Of a stretch of 64,000 nucleotides of DNA, positions 11,327 to 22,332 are shown one piece after another (within the stretch, counting starts at the first letter, position 1; each line of letters begins with the position of its first letter). Origin of the DNA: Hoeflea algicola (lineage in GTDB: Bacteria > Pseudomonadota > Alphaproteobacteria > Rhizobiales > Rhizobiaceae); the NCBI RefSeq assembly GCF_026619415.1, contig NZ_JAOVZR010000001.1:620001-684000 (forward strand), given 5' to 3'. The notes under the pieces are model-generated. The model saw only the letters and a program-made list of their open reading frames with translations. It did not search any database and was not told the DNA's origin. A program made the position numbers and the translations under genes.

Positions 11327-12178
11327 CTACTTGGCCTTTTTCACAAAAGCCGACATCAACTGCGCCATGCGCTGATCGCGGATTTTGGCCTTGTCTTCGC
11401 CCATCACCACGCCGACCACCGACTTGCCGCCGCGGGTCACCGATGTGGCGAGATTGAAGCCCGATGCGCGGGTGTAGCCAGTCTTCAGCCCGTCAGCGCC
11501 GGGAATCATCGCCATAGCCCGGTTGTGACCCTTGATGGTGCGACCCGCCACCGTCACTTCGGTCTGGCTGAAATAGCCGTAATAATGCGGGAATGTGCGC
11601 CTCAGCGCGATTGCCAGCCGCGCCATGTCGGTGGCCGTCGTCACCTGACCAGCGTCGGGAAGCCCCGAGGCGTTCTTGAAGGTGGTGCGGCTCATCCGCA
11701 GCGTGCGGGCTTTCGCCGTCATCATCTCGGCGAATCGGGATTCCGAGCCGCCGCCCAGAAATTCGGCCATGGCGGTGGCCACATCATTGGCGGATTTGAC
11801 CACCAGTACCCGGATGGCGGTATCGACGGGAATCGTCTGACCGGCTTTCAGCCCCAGTTTCGAGGGCGGCCTCCGCGCTGCATAGGCCGAGATCGGAATC
11901 AGTGTCTCGCGGGTGGCGCGGCCCTGGTCCATCGCCTCGAACATCAGGTACAGCGTCATCATCTTGGTCAGCGACGCCGGATAACGGGTTTCGTGGGCAT
12001 TGGCGCCATAGAGCATCTTGCCGGATTTGGCATCAACCACGATCGCCGCATATTTACTCGGTGTCGGTGCGACCGAGGTGACGATCTCGTCGATCGAGCC
12101 ACCGGATGAGGCACAGGCCGAAAGCGCGAGCGCCATCAGCAGCATGGTAATCGACAGATGGCAGCGCTTCAGCGCCAC
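11327..12178 (-). CDS. D-alanyl-D-alanine carboxypeptidase lipoprotein (S11 family)
   Basis: This penicillin-binding protein trims the terminal D-Ala from peptidoglycan stem peptides in the periplasm. All S11 motifs are visible: SLTK (SxxK, nucleophile), SAN (SxN) and KTG in GADGLKTGYTRASG. A lipobox LSAC lies after a short hydrophobic helix, so the protein is probably membrane-anchored by lipid. The start is uncertain: GTG 12178 gives a charged KRCH head before the hydrophobic core, while ATG 12145 lies closer to the lipobox. Frames further upstream overlap the divergent VOC gene. It ends after the KTG domain and lacks the usual PBP5 C-terminal tail. Confidence 0.9.
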   Translation of the reverse strand: MALKRCHLSITMLLMALALSACASSGGSIDEIVTSVAPTPSKYAAIVVDAKSGKMLYGANAHETRYPASLTKMMTLYLMFEAMDQGRATRETLIPISAYAARRPPSKLGLKAGQTIPVDTAIRVLVVKSANDVATAMAEFLGGGSESRFAEMMTAKARTLRMSRTTFKNASGLPDAGQVTTATDMARLAIALRRTFPHYYGYFSQTEVTVAGRTIKGHNRAMAMIPGADGLKTGYTRASGFNLATSVTRGGKSVVGVVMGEDKAKIRDQRMAQLMSAFVKKAK

Positions 12179-12326
12179 AGCAAAATGCCCGGTCAAAAGG
12201 CGTTCCCCCGGTTTGTACACGGTCTGAAATACCGGTTGGCCAGCTTTTCCGCAAGGCCCGCCCCGCCGCAGTTGCGCGGCAGCAAAGCTTGCTGATATGG
12301 GGAGTGCCAAACGGAGAGCCAAATCC

Positions 12327-13220
12327 ATGACGTCACCGCGAACCGCCAGACCGCTTGATCATCTCGTGTTGCCTGTCGAGGACCTGGAGAGCACGCGCAC
12401 CCGCCATACAGCGCTCGGCTTTACCGTGGCCGCCGAGGCCCACCATCCCTTCGGCACCGAAAACGCCTGCGTGTTTTTCGATGACGGAACCTATCTCGAA
12501 CCGCTGGCAATCGCCTCGCGCGAGGATTGCGAGGAGGCCGCACGGCAGGGCAATGTCTTTGTCGCCCGCGATCAGGCCTACCGGTTCCGCAACGGCGACA
12601 ATGGCTTCAGCGCTTTCGTCGTCGGCTCCAGCGACGCCGACGCTGATCATGCCCGCTTTGTTGAACTGGGAATGTCCGGCGGCGATATGCTGGGCTTTTC
12701 GCGGCTAATGCGGATGCCCGACGGGACCGAACACGAAGCGAGCTTCAAGCTTGCCTTTGCCGCGGATCTGCGAGCGCCCGACATGTTCGGCTTCGCCGTC
12801 GAGCGCATCAATGTGCCGACCGCCGGTCACTCTGCCTTGAGCACCCACGCCAACGGCGTCATCGGCATCTCGGAAGTGGTTTTGTCGGAACCCAACCCTA
12901 CCGATTTTCAGTATTTCATCCAGGAGCTATGCGACAACCGTGAAGTCGACGCCAATTCCTTCGGCATGACCATCGAGCTTCAGCAGGCCTCCGTCACGGT
13001 TCTCAACAATGCCGGGCTCGAAGCCTATCTCGGCCTGACCGACCCGAGCCGCGCCCGCGGGCTGCGCACTCGTGCTGTTGTCTACCGGGTCACCAGCCTG
13101 GTCACCATCACCGAATTTCTGCACGAGAACGACGTTACCGTCCGCCAGGTCGGTGCCCGCCTGATGGTTGATCCTGCACCCGGTCAGGGCGCGATCTATT
13201 GTTTCGAGGAAGTTCGATGA
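12327..13220 (+). CDS. VOC/glyoxalase-like domain protein
   Basis: This 297-residue protein begins LDHLVLPVEDLESTR, the usual opening of a vicinal oxygen chelate beta-alpha-beta-beta-beta module. Later stretches (GVIGISEVVLSEPNP, near 175-190) look like a second module, as in the Glyoxalase_3 type. The substrate is unknown. The gene overlaps kdsA by four bases (ATGA), so the two are translationally coupled. It is divergent from the DD-carboxypeptidase with about 150 bases between starts. The start was chosen at ATG 12327, since the region before it contains no family sequence. Confidence 0.8.
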   Translation: MTSPRTARPLDHLVLPVEDLESTRTRHTALGFTVAAEAHHPFGTENACVFFDDGTYLEPLAIASREDCEEAARQGNVFVARDQAYRFRNGDNGFSAFVVGSSDADADHARFVELGMSGGDMLGFSRLMRMPDGTEHEASFKLAFAADLRAPDMFGFAVERINVPTAGHSALSTHANGVIGISEVVLSEPNPTDFQYFIQELCDNREVDANSFGMTIELQQASVTVLNNAGLEAYLGLTDPSRARGLRTRAVVYRVTSLVTITEFLHENDVTVRQVGARLMVDPAPGQGAIYCFEEVR

Positions 13221-14056
13221 CTGCTGCCAATTCCACCGTCAACGCCGGCAACGTGGTGTTCGGCAACCAGCTGCCACTGACACTGATCGCCGGTCCCTGC
13301 CAGATGGAAAGCCGCGAGCACGCCTTCGAGATCGCCGGCCAGCTCAAGGAGATTTGTGCCAATCTCGGCATCGGGCTGGTCTACAAATCATCCTTCGACA
13401 AGGCCAACCGTACTTCGCTGTCGGGCAAGCGTGGCCTCGGGCTCGACAAGGCGTTGGCGGTGTTTGCCGACATCAAGGCCGAGTTCGGCCTGCCGGTCAT
13501 CACCGATGTCCACACCGAAGAACAATGCGCAACGGTAGCTGATGTCGTCGACATCCTGCAGATCCCGGCTTTTCTCTGCCGACAGACCGATCTGCTGATC
13601 GCCGCCGCCAGAACCGGCCGCGTGATCAATGTCAAGAAGGGCCAGTTCCTGGCGCCCTGGGACATGAAGAATGTGCTCGCCAAGATCACCGACAGCGGTA
13701 ATTCCAATGTGCTGATGACCGAGCGCGGCGCTTCCTTCGGCTACAACACGCTGGTCAGCGATATGCGCGCATTGCCGATCATGGCCGCGATGGGCGCGCC
13801 GGTGATCTTCGATGCCACCCATTCAGTACAGCAGCCCGGCGGGCAGGGTGGTTCGACCGGTGGTCAGCGCGAATTTGTCGAGACGCTGGCGCGCGCTGCC
13901 GTCGCCGTCGGGGTTGCCGGCGTGTTCATCGAAACCCATGAGGATCCCGACAACGCGCCCTCTGACGGTCCCAACATGGTGCCGCTCAGGGACATGCCGC
14001 GCTTGCTGGAAACGCTGATGGCGTTTGATGCCGTGGCCAAGCGCGCCGCCTCCTGA
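13217..14056 (+). CDS. kdsA: 3-deoxy-8-phosphooctulonate synthase (KDO-8-P synthase)
   Basis: KdsA condenses arabinose 5-phosphate with phosphoenolpyruvate to make KDO-8-phosphate for the lipopolysaccharide core. The 279-residue protein has the family's TIM-barrel motifs: LIAGPCQMES, VYKSSFDKANRTS, GLPVITDVHT, NVKKGQFLAPWDM and the substrate loop VIFDATHSVQQPGG. The start ATG 13217 overlaps the VOC gene stop and follows GAGGAAG. A TTG six codons upstream is also possible but unnecessary. In rhizobia kdsA commonly lies upstream of eno; here a minus-strand chemoreceptor sits between them. Confidence 0.97.
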   Translation: MTAANSTVNAGNVVFGNQLPLTLIAGPCQMESREHAFEIAGQLKEICANLGIGLVYKSSFDKANRTSLSGKRGLGLDKALAVFADIKAEFGLPVITDVHTEEQCATVADVVDILQIPAFLCRQTDLLIAAARTGRVINVKKGQFLAPWDMKNVLAKITDSGNSNVLMTERGASFGYNTLVSDMRALPIMAAMGAPVIFDATHSVQQPGGQGGSTGGQREFVETLARAAVAVGVAGVFIETHEDPDNAPSDGPNMVPLRDMPRLLETLMAFDAVAKRAAS

Positions 14057-14083
14057 TCCAGATCTGTCTGCATTGTTGATTGT

Positions 14084-14120
14084 GCAAGAAAAAGGCCACC
14101 GGATTATCCCCGGTGGCCTT
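14084..14120 (-). terminator. Terminator between kdsA and the chemoreceptor gene
   Basis: The perfect 11-bp arms AAGGCCACCGG (14092-14102) and CCGGTGGCCTT (14110-14120) enclose seven bases. On the minus strand the stem is followed by a T-run (complement of AAGAAAAA at 14085-14092), so it is a strong terminator for the chemoreceptor transcript. On the plus strand it may also end kdsA transcripts. Confidence 0.85.
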
Positions 14121-14147
14121 GCCTGTTCTATCATGTGAGCCATGCGC

Positions 14148-16086
14148 TCAGAACTCGCTCCAGTTCTCCTGCTTGGCGGCAGTTGCCGCACCACCAAGGC
14201 CGAAGGCAGAGGCCACCTTGGCGCCCAGCGCGCGCGCCGGCGACAGTGCCGGTTTCGATCCGGAAGTGGCGGTTGCCAGCGCAGCGTGGCCTGCACCAGA
14301 ACCAGGATCGGTCTTGAAGCGGCCTACCAGACCCTCGAGCTTCACGGCTTCACCGGAAAGGTCCTGGGTGGCGGCATTGGTCTCTTCGACCATGGCTGCG
14401 TTCTGCTGGGTTACCTGGTCCATCTGGTTGACCGCCGAGTTGATCTCGGCCAGCGCCGTCGACTGTTCGCGCGCGCCGGTGACGATCGAGATGATGTGAT
14501 CGTTGATCCGGTTTACCTGGGTTTCGATATCCTTGAGCGCCGTGCCTGTCTCATTGACCAGCGACACACCGGAGGCAACTTGGGTCGAGGAGGTCTCGAT
14601 CAGGGTCTTGATCTCCTTGGCCGCCGTGGCGGAACGCTGCGCCAACTCGCGAACCTCCTGGGCAACCACGGCAAAACCTCTTCCGGCCTCGCCGGCGCGC
14701 GCTGCCTCGACGCCGGCATTGAGTGCCAGCAGGTTGGTCTGGAAGGCGATGTCATCGATCACCGAAATGATCTGGCTGATCTGGCGTGCGGAGGCCTCGA
14801 TTTTTTCCATCGCCGAGATGGCATCGTGAACCACCGTGGCCGATTTCTCGGCGCCAGCCTTGGCGGTTCCGACCATCTGGCTGGCCTCGTCCGCCCGCTG
14901 CGACGAACTCTTCACCGTCGCGGTGATCTCGTCGAGCGCGGCCGCGGTTTGTTCAAGCGAGGCAGCCTGTTGCTCGGTGCGGCGCGACAGGTCGTCCGCA
15001 GCACTGCCGATTTCCGAAGAGGACAACCGCACCGAGTTGGTTGTCGTCGATATGTCGCTCAGCGTCGAATTCAGTACTTCGATGGAGGAATTGAACTCGG
15101 AACGGAGTTTTTCATATTCCGGCGCGAAAGTCTCGGTGATGCGGTAGGTCAGATTACCACCCGACAGGTTTTCGAGACCGCTGGTGAGCGCCTCGATGAC
15201 GCGAACCCGCTCGGCCTCTTCCTTGGCCTTGTGGGCGGCGTTGGCTGCGTCGAGTTCGTCTTTCTCGCGGCGGGCCGTCTCGCTCTGCTCGCGTGCCGTG
15301 TTGCGTTCCATCGCCGCGTCACGGAAATAGGCGACGGATTGCGCCATCTCGCCGATTTCATCGTCGCGCTCGGCATAGGGCACATCGCGATTGTAGTCCC
15401 CGTCGGAAAGCACCTGCATATAGTCTTTCATCGCCGTCAGCGGCACGATCGCCCGCTGGCGGAAGACGAACAGGCCTGCCAGGAAAAGCACCACAGTGCC
15501 GATGCTGGCCATCAATGCGATCAGCGAGAACAGCGCATCATCGGCAACGGCTTCGGCGCGAACCTGCTGATCATGTGCAGAAACTTCGGCGACCAGATCC
15601 TTGACTGCGGCATCGCTGGCCAGAAATGCGGTGCGCAATTCGCCCAGTGTGATCGTCGCCGTCGGCATGTCCATATTGATGATGGCGGGAACAAGGGTCC
15701 CGTTCATGATCTCCCAGTAGCGATCGCCCTCGATCAGGGTGCCGGCTTTGAGGTGCTCAAGCAGCGCGCTGTTGTACTCGGAACCTAGCCAGTAATCCCT
15801 GCGGGACTTGTACTCTTCATACAATTCGCCGATCTCGCGCTGCGTTCTGTTCAGCGATGGTCGGATGCACCATCGCTTCATTGGCCAGCATGTAGGATTC
15901 GACCACATAAAGCGGCGGCGGCAGGATGTCGGCCAGCAGATCCTTGTTGTCGACGATCTCGGTGTAGACCGGCCCGGTCACCTTGAGATCTTCATAAATG
16001 AATTTCTGCAATCCGAAGGCCGCCGTCAGCCCGAGTGTAACGGTGATGGCTAGCAGCACCAGGCTTCGCGATATGTTGAGCTTCAT
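14148..16086 (-). pseudogene. Methyl-accepting chemotaxis protein, one apparent frameshift
   Basis: This chemoreceptor has an N-terminal membrane helix (LVLLAITVTLGLTAAFGL), a periplasmic sensor of about 180 residues, a second helix, HAMP, and a signalling domain with the hairpin tip [20 protein letters not shown]. The C-terminus is NWSEF, like the NWETF-type CheR/CheB docking peptide. The start is ATG 16086. The N-terminal frame runs into a TGA at 15819-15817, while the rest of the protein continues in another frame that picks up at [17 protein letters not shown]. The span is 1,939 bases, one more than a multiple of three, which fits one inserted base at about 15830-15865. The gene may be broken, or this may be a sequencing error; apart from the shift it is complete. 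Confidence 0.82.
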
Positions 16087-17759
<1,673 letters not shown>

Positions 17760-17802
17760 CAGCCGCACGCCAAACGCCGGCGAATGTCGCCATAGCCTTG
17801 GA

Positions 17803-17829
17803 AGCCCGCACCCGTTTGCGGGCTTTCTT
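17803..17829 (+). terminator. Rho-independent terminator after eno
   Basis: The perfect arms AGCCCGCA (17803-17810) and TGCGGGCT (17817-17824) enclose six bases, followed by TTCTT. It lies 43 bases after the eno stop. Confidence 0.8.
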
Positions 17830-17923
17830 GCGTCACCTGTGTAAAAATGTCGGGTGGTGGCTAACCCTATATTAAGCATGGCCTGCCATTCTGTGTTCCT
17901 CGCAGGGGTAAGGCGTTTAGCGA

Positions 17924-18232
17924 ATGCGGACTCAATTCAGAAAACAGCGGAGATGGGGCAGGTGGGTAATTCCTCTGCTCTCACTGGGCTGTTTTACCTA
18001 TTTCGGATTTCATTCCTGGTCGGGGGCCTATGGCCTCAATTCGGCGGAAGCGCTCGAGGTGCGTCGCGTTGAGTTGACGGAACAGCTTGCAAGCTTGACC
18101 GAACGCAGGCAACGTCTGGAAAGACAGGTCCTGTTGCTGAGCGACGGCGCAGTGGAGGCGGACATGCTCGATGAGCGGGCGCGGTTTCTCCTGAATGTCG
18201 CCCGCGAGGACGAGGTCGTCTATTTCAATTGA
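17924..18232 (+). CDS. ftsB: FtsB/DivIC septum-formation initiator
   Basis: This small bitopic division protein bridges FtsQ and FtsL. Its 102 residues begin with a basic cytoplasmic head (RKQRRWGRW), then one membrane helix (about 15-32) and a leucine-zipper-like coiled coil (about 45-75, VELTEQLASLTERRQRLERQ). A short C-terminal part ends in LNVAREDEVVYF, as in rhizobial DivIC-type proteins. Its place between eno and pdhA is the usual one in this group. A CTAA-N7-TTAA sequence at 17861-17875, 48 bases upstream, resembles a CtrA site with one mismatch. Confidence 0.9.
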   Translation: MRTQFRKQRRWGRWVIPLLSLGCFTYFGFHSWSGAYGLNSAEALEVRRVELTEQLASLTERRQRLERQVLLLSDGAVEADMLDERARFLLNVAREDEVVYFN

Positions 18233-18240
18233 TTTAGATC

Positions 18241-18261
18241 ATTAACCTGAATTCGGTTAAT
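18241..18261. promoter_or_regulatory. 21-bp inverted repeat upstream of pdhA
   Basis: The arms ATTAACC (18241-18247) and GGTTAAT (18255-18261) are perfect complements around a seven-base centre. The element lies in an AT-rich gap 119 bases before the pdhA start and has the size and symmetry of a dimeric repressor site. No regulator gene is adjacent, so the binding protein is unknown. Confidence 0.5.
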
Positions 18262-18379
18262 TCAGACAATTTCTATTTAAAACAACAGCATAGCAAACAT
18301 GCCAGCTATGCATTTATGCGCTTGCTGCTGGCGGCTTAATTCCCTATGGTCAATTCACATTTCCACTGGGAGGATGACA

Positions 18380-19417
18380 ATGGCTCCACGTAAAAGCGCG
18401 CCAGCCGCATCCCGCAAGAAACCAGCCGCAAAAAGCGGTCTGAATGGCGGGATTACCGACTTCGACAAGTCCACCGAACTTGAAGCCTATCATGAGATGC
18501 TGCTGATCCGCCGCTTCGAAGAGAAGGCGGGGCAGCTCTACGGCATGGGTTTCATTGGCGGCTTCTGCCATCTCTATATCGGCCAGGAAGCGGTCGTTAT
18601 CGGCATGCAGATGGCGCTCAAGGACGGTGACCAGGTGATTACCGGCTATCGTGACCATGGCCACATGCTGGCCACCGGCATGGAAGCTCGTGGCGTGATG
18701 GCCGAGCTGACTGGCCGCCGGGGAGGCTATTCCCGCGGCAAGGGCGGCTCGATGCACATGTTCTCCAAGGAAAAGAATTTCTACGGCGGTCACGGTATCG
18801 TCGGCGGCCAGGTGTCGCTCGGCACCGGCCTGGCATTTGCCAATAAGTACCGGGGCAACGACAATGTTTCGGTCGCCTATTTCGGTGATGGCGCAGCCAA
18901 CCAGGGCCAGGTCTACGAGAGCTTCAACATGGCAGCACTCTGGAAGCTGCCGGTGATCTACATCATCGAAAACAACCGTTACGCCATGGGGACGTCGGTT
19001 TCTCGCGCATCCGCGCAGACCGATTTTTCCATGCGGGGCCTGTCCTTCGGCATTCCCGGCCATCAGGTTGACGGCATGGACGTACGCGCGGTTCATGCGG
19101 CTGCGGTCGAGGCCGTGGCGCATTGTCGTGCCGGCAAGGGGCCGATCATTCTGGAAATGATGACCTATCGCTATCGCGGCCATTCGATGTCCGATCCGGC
19201 GAAATACCGCAGCAAGGACGAGGTCCAGAAGATGCGCGCCGAACATGACCCGATCGAACAGGTCAAGGCCCGTATCCTCGAGCTCAAGCATGCCACTGAG
19301 GAAGAACTCAAGGGCATCGACAAGAATGTGCGCGATGTGGTGGCGGACGCGGCGGACTTCGCCCAGGCCGACAAGGAGCCGGATGCCTCCGAGCTCTACA
19401 CCGACATTCTGCTTTAA
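18380..19417 (+). CDS. pdhA: Pyruvate dehydrogenase E1 component, alpha subunit
   Basis: This subunit decarboxylates pyruvate with thiamine diphosphate, as an alpha2beta2 enzyme with PdhB. The 345-residue protein has a Lys/Ala-rich head, then [14 protein letters not shown] and the thiamine-diphosphate motif from GDGAANQGQ to ENN (about 170-200). The phosphorylation-loop equivalent [11 protein letters not shown] is present. ATG 18380 was chosen because GGGAGG lies six bases upstream; an ATG at 18374 is too close to that site. It is the first gene of pdhA-pdhB-pdhC, with gaps of only 14 bases. Confidence 0.97.
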   Translation: MAPRKSAPAASRKKPAAKSGLNGGITDFDKSTELEAYHEMLLIRRFEEKAGQLYGMGFIGGFCHLYIGQEAVVIGMQMALKDGDQVITGYRDHGHMLATGMEARGVMAELTGRRGGYSRGKGGSMHMFSKEKNFYGGHGIVGGQVSLGTGLAFANKYRGNDNVSVAYFGDGAANQGQVYESFNMAALWKLPVIYIIENNRYAMGTSVSRASAQTDFSMRGLSFGIPGHQVDGMDVRAVHAAAVEAVAHCRAGKGPIILEMMTYRYRGHSMSDPAKYRSKDEVQKMRAEHDPIEQVKARILELKHATEEELKGIDKNVRDVVADAADFAQADKEPDASELYTDILL

Positions 19418-19431
19418 GGGGAGGGAACACC

Positions 19432-20823
19432 ATGCCGATTGATATCCTGATGCCCGCGCTTTCCCCGACCATGGAAGAAGGCACGTTGTCGAAATGGCTC
19501 AAGAACGAGGGCGACAAGGTCGCCTCGGGCGATGTGCTGGCCGAAATTGAAACAGACAAGGCGACCATGGAAGTGGAAGCCATTGATGAGGGTGTGCTCG
19601 GCAAGATCGTCGTTCCCGCCGGTACCGAAAACGTCAAGGTCAATGCCGTCATTGCGGTGATCCTGGAAGAGGGCGAAAGCACTTCCGACATCGGTTCAGC
19701 AAAGGCTGAGGCCCCTGCGCCCAAGCCTGCCGAGCCGGAAGCCGCAGCTTCGCCGGAACCTGCCGCTCAAGCGCCTGTTGCCGCTGCCCCGGTGGCTAAT
19801 GTGGCCGCATCCGACCCATCGATCCCTGAAGGCACCGAAATGGTGCCGACCACCGTGCGCGAAGCGTTGCGTGACGCCATGGCCGAGGAAATGCGCGCCA
19901 ATGAAGATGTCTTCCTCATGGGCGAGGAAGTGGCCGAGTACCAGGGCGCCTACAAGATCTCCCAGGGGTTGTTGGCCGAATTCGGCGCCCGCCGGGTGGT
20001 CGATACGCCAATCACCGAACATGGCTTTGCCGGCGTCGGTGTCGGGGCCGCCATGTCAGGTCTTCGTCCGATCGCCGAATTCATGACATTCAATTTCGCC
20101 ATGCAGGCGATTGACCAGATCATCAACTCCGCCGCCAAGACGCTGTACATGTCCGGTGGCCAGATGGGCGCGCCGATCGCCTTCCGCGGACCCAACGGCG
20201 CTGCCGCCCGCGTCGGCGCCCAGCACTCGCAGTGCTACGCCGCCTGGTACAGCCATGTCCCGGGCCTGAAGGTGGTGATGCCCTATACGGCAGCCGACGC
20301 CAAGGGGCTGCTGAAGGCTGCCATCCGCGATCCCAATCCGGTGATCTTCCTCGAAAACGAGATCCTTTACGGCCAGACATTCGACGTGCCGAAGCTCGAT
20401 GATTTCGTGCTGCCGATCGGCAAGGCGCGGGTTCACAAGACCGGCAAGGATGTCACCATTGTCTCCTTCGGCATCGGCATGAGCTATGCGGTCAAGGCGG
20501 TCGATGAGCTGTCCAAGCTCGGCATCGATGTCGAACTGATCGATCTGCGCACGATCCGGCCGATGGATCTGCCAACAGTGATCGAGAGCGTCAAGAAGAC
20601 CGGGCGCCTGGTCACCGTCGAGGAAGGTTATCCGCAATCTTCTGTCGGCACAGAGATCGCCACGCGCGTGCAGCAGCAGGCGTTCGATTATCTCGATGCG
20701 CCGATCATCACCATCGCGGGCAAGGATGTTCCGATGCCCTACGCGGCAAATCTCGAAAAGCTGGCGCTACCAAATGTCGGCGAAATCGTCGAGGCGGTCA
20801 AAGCCGTCACCTATACGGCTTGA
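19432..20823 (+). CDS. pdhB: Pyruvate dehydrogenase E1 beta subunit with N-terminal lipoyl domain
   Basis: The 463-residue protein is a fusion. Residues 1-80 are a lipoyl domain ([11 protein letters not shown], with the lipoylated lysine in [11 protein letters not shown]). A long Ala/Pro-rich linker (about 85-130) follows, then the E1 beta transketolase-like domain ([20 protein letters not shown] onward). Such lipoyl-fused PdhB is known in alphaproteobacteria. It carries acyl groups alongside the E2 lipoyl domain. It starts 14 bases after pdhA and ends 14 bases before pdhC. Confidence 0.97.
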   Translation: MPIDILMPALSPTMEEGTLSKWLKNEGDKVASGDVLAEIETDKATMEVEAIDEGVLGKIVVPAGTENVKVNAVIAVILEEGESTSDIGSAKAEAPAPKPAEPEAAASPEPAAQAPVAAAPVANVAASDPSIPEGTEMVPTTVREALRDAMAEEMRANEDVFLMGEEVAEYQGAYKISQGLLAEFGARRVVDTPITEHGFAGVGVGAAMSGLRPIAEFMTFNFAMQAIDQIINSAAKTLYMSGGQMGAPIAFRGPNGAAARVGAQHSQCYAAWYSHVPGLKVVMPYTAADAKGLLKAAIRDPNPVIFLENEILYGQTFDVPKLDDFVLPIGKARVHKTGKDVTIVSFGIGMSYAVKAVDELSKLGIDVELIDLRTIRPMDLPTVIESVKKTGRLVTVEEGYPQSSVGTEIATRVQQQAFDYLDAPIITIAGKDVPMPYAANLEKLALPNVGEIVEAVKAVTYTA

Positions 20824-20837
20824 GGGAGGACTGAAAG

Positions 20838-22193
20838 ATGCCCATTAACATCACAATGCCCGCCCTGTCGCCGACCATGGAGGAGGGCAACCTCGCCAAA
20901 TGGCTGGTCAAGGAAGGCGACAAGGTGACGTCTGGTGACGTTCTCTGCGAGATCGAGACCGACAAGGCGACCATGGAAGTAGAAGCCATTGATGAAGGCA
21001 CGGTTGCCAAGCTCGTGGTTCCGGCCGGCACCGAAGGTGTCAAGGTCAACGCCGTGATCGCCATTCTCGCCGCTGAAGGCGAAAGTGTCGAGGACGCTGC
21101 CAAGGGTGGTGGCGACGCGCCTGCGGCAAAGCCAGCCGAAGCGCCCGCCGAGACACCCAAGGCTGCGGCCGCGCCGACAACGGACAACAAACCGATCCGC
21201 GACGCCAATCCCGCGGCACCCGCAGCCCCACCGGCACCGGTGGCAGCATCTGGCGAGCGGACGTTCTCCTCGCCGTTGGCACGCCGCATCGCCAAGGATG
21301 CCGGCGTTGATGTCGCGCAGATTTCCGGCTCCGGCCCACACGGTCGTGTAGTCAAGAAGGATGTCGAAGCCGCGATCGCTTCGGGTACAGGCAAGGCCCA
21401 GGCGGCAGCCGCACCGCAGGCAACTGCCGCGGCTCCCGCTACAGCGCCAAAGGGCATGTCCGACGATGCCGTGCTCAAGAATTTTGCCGAAGGTTCCTAC
21501 GAACTGGTCAAGCACGACGGCATGCGCAAAACCATTGCCCGCCGGTTGCAGGAATCCAAGCAGACGATCCCGCATTTCTACGTCACCGTCGATTGCGAAC
21601 TCGATGCGCTGCTGGCCCTGCGCGCGCAACTCAACAAGGCAGCCCCCGTCAAGGACGACAAGCCCGCCTACAAGCTCTCGGTCAACGACATGGTAATCAA
21701 GGCGTTAGCGCTCGCACTGCGCGATGTGCCCGACGCCAATGTCTCCTGGACCGACGAAAACATGGTCAAGCACAAGCACGCCGATGTCGGCGTTGCTGTT
21801 TCGATCCCAGGCGGCCTGATCACCCCGATCATCCGCTCGGCCGAGACCAAGACCCTGTCGGCCATCTCCAACGAGATGAAGGACATGGGCAAGCGCGCCA
21901 AGGACAAGAAGCTCAAGCCCGAGGAATACCAGGGCGGCACCACTGCGGTGTCGAACATGGGCATGATGGGCGTCAAGGACTTCGCCGCCGTCGTCAATCC
22001 GCCGCATGCGACCATTCTGGCCGTTGGTGCGGGCGAAAAGCGCCCGGTGGTCAAGGATGACGCCCTGGCAATCGCCACGGTGATGAGCGTGACGCTGTCG
22101 ACCGACCACCGTGCCGTCGACGGCGCGCTCGGCGCCGAACTGCTGGCCGCCTTCAAGGGCTATATCGAAAGCCCGATGGGAATGCTGGTTTGA
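20838..22193 (+). CDS. pdhC: Dihydrolipoyllysine acetyltransferase (PDH E2)
   Basis: E2 is the core of the pyruvate dehydrogenase complex and moves the acetyl group from lipoate to CoA. Its 451 residues hold one lipoyl domain (1-78, [11 protein letters not shown]), a linker, a peripheral-subunit-binding domain (about 138-172, SPLARRIAKDAGVD) and the catalytic domain. The active-site motif is STDHRAVDGALG near the C-terminus. Its lipoyl domain is closely similar to that of pdhB. It is last in pdhABC; the E3 gene lpdA follows about 2.1 kb later. Confidence 0.97.
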   Translation: MPINITMPALSPTMEEGNLAKWLVKEGDKVTSGDVLCEIETDKATMEVEAIDEGTVAKLVVPAGTEGVKVNAVIAILAAEGESVEDAAKGGGDAPAAKPAEAPAETPKAAAAPTTDNKPIRDANPAAPAAPPAPVAASGERTFSSPLARRIAKDAGVDVAQISGSGPHGRVVKKDVEAAIASGTGKAQAAAAPQATAAAPATAPKGMSDDAVLKNFAEGSYELVKHDGMRKTIARRLQESKQTIPHFYVTVDCELDALLALRAQLNKAAPVKDDKPAYKLSVNDMVIKALALALRDVPDANVSWTDENMVKHKHADVGVAVSIPGGLITPIIRSAETKTLSAISNEMKDMGKRAKDKKLKPEEYQGGTTAVSNMGMMGVKDFAAVVNPPHATILAVGAGEKRPVVKDDALAIATVMSVTLSTDHRAVDGALGAELLAAFKGYIESPMGMLV

Positions 22194-22332
22194 TGCATGG
22201 CGCGCCCGAACGGATTGATTTGGGCGGTAACGGGCATGCATGGCGGCTGGGACTGGAAAGAAGCGTTGCGCGTTCGGTTGAACGCGCGTCGCATTCGGAC
22301 CGGTAGGCATATCAACACTGGAGCGCGCGCAA

